Below are positions 7,352 through 12,385 of a DNA stretch of 13,906 nucleotides, in pieces (within the stretch, counting starts at the first letter, position 1; each line of letters starts with the position of its first letter). The position numbers and the translations under genes are program-made. This DNA is from Nitrospiraceae bacterium. GTDB taxonomy: Bacteria; Nitrospirota_A; Leptospirillia; Leptospirillales; Leptospirillaceae. The stretch lies in assembly GCA_028064945.1 (NCBI GenBank), contig JAPTWQ010000037.1:1-13906 (forward strand), written 5' to 3'. The notes beneath the pieces were generated by a model that saw only the letters and a program-made list of their open reading frames with translations, did no database searches and was not told where the DNA came from.

Positions 7352-7813
7352 ATGTCGGCAGAGATTAAAGTGGGAGACAAGGCTCCGGACTTTACCCTGG
7401 AGGACCAAGACAAGAAGGCTGTGACTCTGTCATCTTTCCGTGGGAAAAAGAATGTTGTTCTGGCGTTTTATCCTCTCGACTGGAGCCCGATCTGCACGAA
7501 CGAAAACACATGTTTTTCCAATGATCTTCCTCGCTTCGACGACGCAAACGCTGTGGTTTTTGGCATCAGCACCGACAGTACATTCTGTCATAAGGCATGG
7601 AAAGATGCCCTCAAGCTGAAGCAGACGTTGCTTTCCGACATCAAGCGGACCGTTTGCAAGGCCTATGGTCTCTATATCGAAGAAGCCAATATCAACAAGA
7701 GAGCCACCGTCATCGTTGACAAGGAAGGGATTGTTCGCTATGTCAAGGTTCAGGAGATTCTGACGGCTCGGGATGATCAAGAGATCCTGGAGGCCCTGAA
7801 GAAGATCGCTTAG
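7352..7813 (+). CDS. Peroxiredoxin (AhpC/TSA family)
   Basis: Thiol peroxidase predicted to reduce hydrogen peroxide or organic hydroperoxides in the cytoplasm. The 153-residue protein has the thioredoxin fold of peroxiredoxins: [13 protein letters not shown] at the N-terminus and [13 protein letters not shown] around the peroxidatic C48. The active-site motif reads P-x3-S-x2-C, with serine in place of the more usual threonine, a known conservative variant. C54, C79 and C102 are possible resolving cysteines. AAGGAG at 7341-7346 is five bases before ATG 7352; the in-frame TTG at 7310 has no such site and would add 14 residues unlike the family. It follows sucD by 85 bases. A role protecting oxygen-sensitive iron-sulfur enzymes of the cycle is inference. 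A strong terminator follows. Confidence 0.9.
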   Translation: MSAEIKVGDKAPDFTLEDQDKKAVTLSSFRGKKNVVLAFYPLDWSPICTNENTCFSNDLPRFDDANAVVFGISTDSTFCHKAWKDALKLKQTLLSDIKRTVCKAYGLYIEEANINKRATVIVDKEGIVRYVKVQEILTARDDQEILEALKKIA

Positions 7814-7834
7814 TCCTTCCTAGGGACCCAATAG

Positions 7835-7865
7835 AAAAAGGCCTTCCTTCGGGAAGGCCTTTTTT
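7835..7865. terminator. Bidirectional intrinsic terminator between convergent genes
   Basis: A perfect GGCCTTCC/GGAAGGCC stem (7840-7847 with 7852-7859) closes a TTCG tetraloop and is extended by an A5 tract (7835-7839) pairing with the T-run (7860-7865). The A-tract and T-tract let it act in both directions, ending the peroxiredoxin transcript on the plus strand and the lipoprotein transcript, whose stop is at 7900, on the minus strand. Confidence 0.92.
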
Positions 7866-7899
7866 GTTGAAAGCTAATCTATTGGAAGCCAAAGCGTCT

Positions 7900-8469
7900 C
7901 TAGTCTCCCGAGGAGGAGTAGTGATTGGTCGGTTGTGCTCCTCCCGGCAAGGGAACAATCAGACGGAGTTCGTCGAATGTCGCCGTTTGTGGGTAGGAGT
8001 AGGAGAGGTGAAGAATTAGCTTGCGGGGAGAGGGCGGGGGGCCCGGAAGAACAAAGAGAAGGGGCACAACCTTTTTGGAAATGGCCGGAACAACCCAATC
8101 CTGATGGGACATGTAATGGTCGGTCCACTTCGTCTGCCACCCTCGGGGATAGATGTCCTTCCAGGGCTTGTTGGCATTCTGGAGGATAAAGGTATAACTC
8201 TTTTTGCCCCGAAGACGGAAGTGCTGGTCGTTGGCCGTTAGGTCAAGAATATTTTCCCGAAGATGAACCCGAAGGGTTCGGGAGCCCTTGTCCTCAATTT
8301 CGATCGGCAGATAGATGTAGGTGATGCCGTTTTTTTCCTCAATTGTGGGAGCCTGAGGATTGAACTTTAGCGGAGAATGGGTTCGGATCGTGCAGGCAGA
8401 CAGTATCAAAAAAACAAAGAGAAGGCCGGAAATTCCCAAACTTCTTTTTTGATGCGGAAACCTGAACAT
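7900..8469 (-). CDS. Uncharacterised secreted lipoprotein
   Basis: Function unknown. The 189-residue product begins with a basic n-region (MFRFPHQKRS) and a hydrophobic core (LGISGLLFVFLI), then the lipobox LSAC with C26 as the predicted lipidated residue, so it should be exported and anchored in a membrane. The mature part has alternating polar and hydrophobic segments suggestive of beta strands, for example YIYLPIEIED, RVHLRENILDLT and KLILHLSYSY. It also holds a tryptophan-rich stretch (WKDIYPRGWQTKW, 103-115) and a proline-rich loop (LPGPPPSP). No catalytic motif is evident. It lies 40 bases downstream of the FmdB-family gene on the same strand and probably shares its transcript. A beta-sandwich accessory protein is a guess only. 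Confidence 0.75.
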   Translation of the reverse strand: MFRFPHQKRSLGISGLLFVFLILSACTIRTHSPLKFNPQAPTIEEKNGITYIYLPIEIEDKGSRTLRVHLRENILDLTANDQHFRLRGKKSYTFILQNANKPWKDIYPRGWQTKWTDHYMSHQDWVVPAISKKVVPLLFVLPGPPPSPRKLILHLSYSYPQTATFDELRLIVPLPGGAQPTNHYSSSGD

Positions 8470-8509
8470 CTGTCTTCTTTCGTTAAAAATAAGGAAAGGG
8501 AATCCTCAG

Positions 8510-8749
8510 TTAACCGCAGCCGCAACCACCTCCGCAGCATCCCCCCCCTCCGCCGGAAGGAGCTGTGGCAGGTGGGGCAAACTCTGATCCCGGAGCTCCT
8601 GCGACAGCACTAGCAAAAGAGGATGGAAGCTTCCTTAGATCAAGGCTCTGGCATTTTGGGCAGGCGGTCTCTCCGGGGCCTGTCCGGATCGATTGCAGCA
8701 AGGAAAAGACATTTCCACATGCATGGCAGGAATATTCATAGATTGGCAT
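8510..8749 (-). CDS. FmdB-family zinc-ribbon protein with Gly/Cys-rich tail
   Basis: Small putative zinc-ribbon regulatory protein of the FmdB/CxxC-CxxC-SSSS family; the precise role is not known. The 79 residues begin with the family hallmark MPIYEYSCHACGNVF. The ribbon ligands are C8, C11, C30 and C33 (CHAC...CPKC), followed by LRKLPSSF, which matches the usual V/LRKL-S pattern. The tail is unusual: five glycines then CCGGGCGCG (residues 71-79), adding four cysteines at 71, 72, 76 and 78. The start is set by GGGAGG (minus-strand reading of 8755-8760), five bases before the ATG at 8749; an open frame extends further upstream to 9139 but overlaps mraZ and has no family similarity. It is transcribed away from mraZ and ahead of the lipoprotein gene. 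Confidence 0.85.
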   Translation of the reverse strand: MPIYEYSCHACGNVFSLLQSIRTGPGETACPKCQSLDLRKLPSSFASAVAGAPGSEFAPPATAPSGGGGGCCGGGCGCG

Positions 8750-8876
8750 AAGTACCTCCCTCATTGTCCAACAATTTCTCCTTTCATTTTCCCATAGCCT
8801 CCGCGCCAATTCAAGCTCTGACGGCATTTCTCGGTGCCCCTTGCTCCAAAATTGAGAGACGGAATGTGGGGAAGGA

Positions 8877-8904
8877 TTGACAGATCTGTTTCTCTCTCTA
8901 TAAT
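8877..8904 (+). promoter_or_regulatory. Consensus sigma-70 promoter of the mraZ/dcw cluster
   Basis: An exact TTGACA (8877-8882) and an exact TATAAT (8899-8904) are separated by 16 bases that include a TCTCTCTC tract. Transcription should start near 8911, about 30 bases before the mraZ ATG. Two perfect hexamers at near-optimal spacing make this a strong promoter, consistent with a need for repression by MraZ. Confidence 0.85.
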
Positions 8905-8916
8905 TGGGGGTGATTC

Positions 8917-8941
8917 GTGGGGAAAAGTGGGGGAATGTGGA
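8917..8941 (+). promoter_or_regulatory. Putative MraZ operator: three GTGG(G) repeats, 10-bp period
   Basis: GTGGGGAAAA (8917), GTGGGGGAAT (8927) and GTGGA (8937) are direct repeats spaced exactly 10 bp, one helical turn. Known MraZ operators in E. coli consist of TGGG-type direct repeats with 5-base spacers, also a 10-bp period, upstream of mraZ. Here they lie between the predicted transcription start and the mraZ start codon, so bound MraZ would block elongation or initiation. The third repeat is degenerate and touches the start codon. Confidence 0.65.
8929..8934 (+). promoter_or_regulatory. Ribosome binding site deciding the mraZ start
   Basis: GGGGGA lies six bases before ATG 8941. The in-frame ATG at 8935 and GTG at 8917 lack a site at suitable spacing, and ATG 8941 gives MAFFRGRY, close to the usual MFRGRY start of MraZ. 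The purine run is also part of the second operator repeat. Confidence 0.55.
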
Positions 8942-9384
8942 TGGCTTTTTTTCGGGGGCGATACCTTCATAGTCTGGATGCCAAGGGCAGAGTCGCGATC
9001 CCTCAACGATTTCGTGAAGCGTTGGGAGGGGGAGACGAGGCACTGCGCCTTGTGATGACGGTGGACCCCGAAGGCTGCCTTGTTGTCTACCCGGAAGCCG
9101 TTTGGCAAGAGCTGGAAGGAAAGTGGCAGTCTCTCCCACAGATGAACGATGAGTTGAAAACCTACCTTCGCTTCATGGTGGGATGGGCCTCCGACGGAGC
9201 TCTCGACCGGCAGGGCCGGATTCTTGTCCCTCCCCCCCTCCGTGAATATGCGGGACTTGAACATGACGTCTGGTTTGTCGGGGTGCTGCAAAATTTCGAG
9301 ATCTGGAACGGTGACCGGCTTGAAAAAGCCACGGGGAGAGATCGCGTTCGCTCCGTGACCCAGAAGCTGTCGGGGCTCTTTTGA
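8941..9384 (+). CDS. mraZ: Transcriptional regulator MraZ
   Basis: DNA-binding protein that usually represses its own promoter and heads the division and cell-wall cluster. The 147 residues contain two SpoVT/AbrB-like swapped-hairpin repeats. The first is RGRYLHSLDAKGRVAIPQRF near residues 5-24 and the second is DGALDRQGRILVPPPLRE in the second half. Each has the conserved D-x2-GR core (DAKGR, DRQGR) that places the arginine for DNA contact. Length is typical (about 140-150). Starts at 8935 and 8917 are possible but less well supported. Its TGA overlaps the TTG of rsmH in a TTGA. Operator-like repeats immediately precede the start codon, which fits autoregulation. Confidence 0.95.
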   Translation: MAFFRGRYLHSLDAKGRVAIPQRFREALGGGDEALRLVMTVDPEGCLVVYPEAVWQELEGKWQSLPQMNDELKTYLRFMVGWASDGALDRQGRILVPPPLREYAGLEHDVWFVGVLQNFEIWNGDRLEKATGRDRVRSVTQKLSGLF

Positions 9385-10298
9385 TTGGCCCCGAAGAGGG
9401 AGGCTCTTCGTCCCATCGCCCTGTCATGCTCGCTGAATCCATGGAATGGCTGGATGTGCGTCCCGGTCAGTGGTACGTTGATGCCAACCTGGGCGGAGGA
9501 GGGCACACCCGGGAGATTCTGGCGCGCGGAGGTTCGGTTGTTGCCATCGATCGGGACAAAGGGGCCGTATTGGCGGCACAAGAGCATCTTCTTCCCCTCT
9601 ATCCTGACCGCCTTAGGATCATTCATGGAAACAATCGAGGCATCGCGTCCCTGGTTCGCCAGGAGGGCCATCATGTGTCCGGGATTCTTTTCGATCTTGG
9701 ATGGTCCACGATCCAGGGGGAGGATCCGGAGCGTGGACTCTCCTTTTCGGAAGAGGGGCCTCTCGATATGCGACTCGATACCGAGCAGGAGGAAACAGCG
9801 GAGGATCTTCTTGAATCCCTGTCGGAATCGGAGCTTGAGAGGGTGTTTTCTGAAGGAGATGAGCCACTTGCCGCACCGATTGCCCGTGCCCTTGTTCAGG
9901 CGCGCCGGGAAGGACGTCTTCCCCGTACCACGACATCCCTCGCTGCCTTCGTTTCGGGAGTCTATTACCGGAAGGGCTTCCGTAGAAGCCGGCGACACCC
10001 GGCCACGCGGGTCTTCATGGCGCTTAGAATCCGGGTCAACCGGGAGTATGAAAACCTCGAGGAGTCATTGTCAGGAGCCAGGGAGCTTTTGTCGGCGACC
10101 GGAGGCCGCCTGATCGTTCTGAGCTTTCATTCGGGAGAGGACCGAATTGTGAAGCGGTGTTTTAGGCTTTGGGTGGGGGAGGGGGAGGCAGCTTTTCTTT
10201 TTCGTCGTTCCCTTGTGCCGGGTGAGGAAGAGGTGTCTCTCAATCCCCGGGCGAGGAGTGCCAGGATGAGAGGAGTGGTCTTTGGCGCATCCCGATGA
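9381..10298 (+). CDS. rsmH: 16S rRNA (cytosine-1402-N4)-methyltransferase RsmH (MraW)
   Basis: SAM-dependent enzyme that methylates N4 of C1402 in the ribosomal decoding site. The 305-residue protein shows the full family signature: HRPVML near the N-terminus, SAM-binding DANLGGGGHTREIL (34-47), DLGWST (105-110), GPLDMRLD (126-133), HPATRVFMALRIRVN (206-220), SFHSGEDRIVKRCF (248-261) and NPRARSARMR near the end. Deviations from the common forms are DLGWST for DLGVSS and SFHSGED for SFHSLED; both are mild. The start is TTG at 9381, overlapping the mraZ TGA, with only a weak GGGG at 9372-9375 upstream, suggesting translational coupling. Its 3' end overlaps ftsL by 17 bases. Confidence 0.95.
   Translation: MIGPEEGGSSSHRPVMLAESMEWLDVRPGQWYVDANLGGGGHTREILARGGSVVAIDRDKGAVLAAQEHLLPLYPDRLRIIHGNNRGIASLVRQEGHHVSGILFDLGWSTIQGEDPERGLSFSEEGPLDMRLDTEQEETAEDLLESLSESELERVFSEGDEPLAAPIARALVQARREGRLPRTTTSLAAFVSGVYYRKGFRRSRRHPATRVFMALRIRVNREYENLEESLSGARELLSATGGRLIVLSFHSGEDRIVKRCFRLWVGEGEAAFLFRRSLVPGEEEVSLNPRARSARMRGVVFGASR
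10271..10275 (+). promoter_or_regulatory. Ribosome binding site deciding the TTG start of ftsL
   Basis: AGGAG (within GAGAGGAG) lies six bases before TTG 10282, inside the end of rsmH. No ATG or GTG is available in this frame upstream of the membrane helix at a better spacing, so TTG is the likely start. Confidence 0.65.
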
Positions 10299-10572
10299 AC
10301 CTCGTCCCCTCTGGCGCCGCCGCCATGTGGCCTTTCTTTTTTTTCTGGGAGGAATTGTTGCCCTCATTCTTGCCATGTCCGTATCGATCGGATCGGTCAG
10401 GGTCAAACGTCGGGTAACAACTCTCGATGCCAGTATTCAAAGTGAAGAATCCCGGGAAAAATCTCTCGAGGAGATGCTGATCAGCCTGGGACGGGAATCG
10501 CGCCTCAGATCCTATGCGCGAGCGAACCATCTTGAAAGGGCACTTCCGGCAGACGTTCTCTACGTTCCCTAA
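10282..10572 (+). CDS. ftsL: FtsL-like cell division protein
   Basis: Small bitopic septal protein expected to act with FtsB and FtsQ and to regulate FtsW-FtsI. The 96-residue product has a basic cytoplasmic N-terminus (RPLWRRRH), one transmembrane helix at about 15-36 (HVAFLFFLGGIVALILAMSVS) and a heptad-like extracytoplasmic segment (about 40-75). It ends in a segment (YARANHLERALPADVLYVP) like the family's terminal 'A...LGL..P...VVYV' pattern. Sequence conservation in FtsL is low, so the call rests on size, topology and its invariant position between rsmH and ftsI. It starts at TTG 10282 and overlaps rsmH by 17 bases, implying coupled translation. Confidence 0.85.
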   Translation: MAHPDEPRPLWRRRHVAFLFFLGGIVALILAMSVSIGSVRVKRRVTTLDASIQSEESREKSLEEMLISLGRESRLRSYARANHLERALPADVLYVP

Positions 10573-10605
10573 AACAATGAGTGGGAGCCCCCCAAGGACT
10601 CTCCC

Positions 10606-10609
10606 GAGG
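10606..10609 (+). promoter_or_regulatory. Ribosome binding site suggesting the ftsI start at 10617
   Basis: GAGG lies seven bases before ATG 10617 but only one base before the in-frame ATG 10611, which is too close. The in-frame GTG at 10581 has no site. ATG 10617 also places the basic residues MKSR directly before the membrane helix. Confidence 0.6.
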
Positions 10610-10616
10610 CATGGCG

Positions 10617-12335
10617 ATGAAATCCCGGACGACCGTTGCAGTGGCCTGTGTGTTGATCGGTTTCGCGATTGTGGTGGGGCGACTCTTCACACTTCAGGTT
10701 CTGGATTACCCTCTTTACCAGAAGCTCTCCCTATCGGAGAGAGAGCGTCTCTCACCCATTGAGGGAGCTCGGGGGATGATCCTCTCTGCCGATGGAAAAC
10801 CTCTGGCCGACAACCAAATTGTCATAAGCCTTGCCGCGGATCCCGAGCAGGTCAGAAAATCCGGAAACGTCAGACTTCTCGCCGATCGTCTCGCTCCCAT
10901 CCTCGGAGAGAGTCCCGGTCATCTGCGACAGCTTTTGAACCTCCACCGTCGCTTTGTCTGGCTCGCTCACGACATCAGCACCCGCAAGCACCATCTGATC
11001 GGATCCCGCATCCGAGGCCTCTACTTCCTTCCGGAAAAAAGGCGAATCTACCCCTATGGCTCAATCTTCCGCTCGGTTGTCGGGTTTGTTCGCCCGGACG
11101 GGTCTGCCCTTTACGGCATCGAAAAAGGATACGACAAAGTTCTGTCAGGTCATCGGGGTCAGATGATCCGGGAGGTGTCGGCACGCGGCCGCTCCTATTT
11201 CCAGGTTCAAACCGAAAGCCTCGACCGCCTTTCGGGGGATACCGTCCAGACGACTCTGATCTCCGGCCTCCAGTCCTATGCCCAGGATGCCCTTGACGAA
11301 GAGGTCGATGCCACAAAGGCTCAAGGGGGAATTGTTTTAGTGATGGACCCCAGAAGTGGAGCCATTCTGGCGATGGCGAGCCGGGGAGAGGGGCGATGGG
11401 CCGGAACCAGCCCCGGAGTTTCTATCGTTTATGAACCCGGATCAATCTTCAAGCTCGTCACCGCCAGTGCCGCCCTGAATGAACACCGGGTGAGACCCGA
11501 TGAGAGCTTCTTCTGCTACAACGGGTCCATGCGAATTCCCGGAGGGGTTCTTCATGATGCCGAGCCTCTTGGAGATCTGACATTGGGAGGGATTCTCGCC
11601 CACTCGAGCAATATTGGGATCTCCCAGGTGGCCCTTCGTCTGGGTCCTTCAACATTTGAGCGCTATATTCGGGCCTTTGGCTTTGGAAAACGGACGGGAA
11701 TCGACTTTCCGGGAGAGTCTCGCGGATTCTTCCGCTCTTACCGGCAATGGTCGAAACGATCCATCTATACCATTGCCATGGGGCAGGAGATAGGTGTCAC
11801 TCCGATTCAGCTGGCTACGGCCGTAAGCGCCATTGCCAACGGCGGGATGCTCATGCGGCCCTATATTGTCTCGAGGGTCTTGAGCCCTGATGGAAAGATT
11901 ATCGAGCAACACCGTCCGGTGCCGGTCAGGCGTGTCATTTCCCCCGAGACATCACGCACCCTGCTCTCCCTTCTGACCGGAGTTGTCTCGCATGGCGGAA
12001 CCGGAGAGAATGCCGCGATCACGGGGTTCGATGTCGCAGGAAAAACGGGAACTGCCGAGGTCTATGATTCCGTGCTCCATCGATACTCCCGGACGAGAAC
12101 TGTCGACTCTTTCGTCGGCATTCTTCCGGCGTCCCATCCGACCCTCGTGGTCTTGGCTGTGGTGATTCAGCCACAAGGAATCTCCTGGGGAGGAACTGTT
12201 GCGGCTCCCCTTTTCCGGAAGGTCGCGGAGATGGCCCTGGTTCATTTCCGGATCCCTGCGGAGGAGTCGGTTCCTGCACCGGCGTTGGCTCGTGCGGACA
12301 TTCCCGAGCCTGGCAGGGCAGAGGCAGGCAAATGA
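10617..12335 (+). CDS. ftsI: Septal peptidoglycan transpeptidase FtsI (class B PBP, PBP2/3)
   Basis: Cross-links septal peptidoglycan in complex with FtsW. From ATG 10617 it has 572 residues: an N-terminal signal-anchor helix (about 5-28), the class B PBP dimerisation/pedestal region with SPIEGARGMILSADGKPLA (RG-I..dG..LA pattern) and a C-terminal penicillin-binding domain. All three active-site motifs are present: S276-I-F-K279 (nucleophile), S330-S-N332 and K476-T-G478. PGSIFK and HSSNIG contexts are typical of FtsI/SpoVD. No PASTA domains follow; the protein ends in a short proline/alanine-rich tail. In-frame alternatives are ATG 10611 and GTG 10581. It begins 44 bases after ftsL, and its TGA overlaps the ATG of a 17-codon open frame leading into murE. 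Confidence 0.95.
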   Translation: MKSRTTVAVACVLIGFAIVVGRLFTLQVLDYPLYQKLSLSERERLSPIEGARGMILSADGKPLADNQIVISLAADPEQVRKSGNVRLLADRLAPILGESPGHLRQLLNLHRRFVWLAHDISTRKHHLIGSRIRGLYFLPEKRRIYPYGSIFRSVVGFVRPDGSALYGIEKGYDKVLSGHRGQMIREVSARGRSYFQVQTESLDRLSGDTVQTTLISGLQSYAQDALDEEVDATKAQGGIVLVMDPRSGAILAMASRGEGRWAGTSPGVSIVYEPGSIFKLVTASAALNEHRVRPDESFFCYNGSMRIPGGVLHDAEPLGDLTLGGILAHSSNIGISQVALRLGPSTFERYIRAFGFGKRTGIDFPGESRGFFRSYRQWSKRSIYTIAMGQEIGVTPIQLATAVSAIANGGMLMRPYIVSRVLSPDGKIIEQHRPVPVRRVISPETSRTLLSLLTGVVSHGGTGENAAITGFDVAGKTGTAEVYDSVLHRYSRTRTVDSFVGILPASHPTLVVLAVVIQPQGISWGGTVAAPLFRKVAEMALVHFRIPAEESVPAPALARADIPEPGRAEAGK

Positions 12336-12385
12336 ACGTGATGTCAGACATGATGGATCCTCTGAATGGGAGTCGAAGATGGTAG
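12332..12385 (+). other. Candidate 17-codon leader ORF between ftsI and murE
   Basis: ATG 12332 overlaps the ftsI stop (ATGA) and opens a frame of 17 sense codons (MNVMSDMMDPLNGSRRW) that ends with TAG at 12383-12385, just past the murE ATG at 12379. GAGGCAGG lies shortly upstream. The arrangement would let ribosomes ending ftsI reinitiate and be delivered to the murE start. Whether it is translated is unknown; it may be chance. Confidence 0.25.

Noticed and set aside
8750..9139. Long N-terminal extension of the FmdB-family protein
   Set aside because: It would overlap the mraZ promoter and gene, and the family hallmark MPIYEY begins exactly at the ATG with a strong ribosome binding site.
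9162..9998. 278-codon minus-strand open frame opposite mraZ and rsmH
   Set aside because: Antisense to clear mraZ/rsmH coding sequence; the translation shows no family features.
9385..10113. 242-codon plus-strand open frame overlapping rsmH in another frame
   Set aside because: The rsmH frame carries all family motifs along this stretch; the alternative frame is rich in Arg, Ser and Cys and looks like an out-of-frame shadow.
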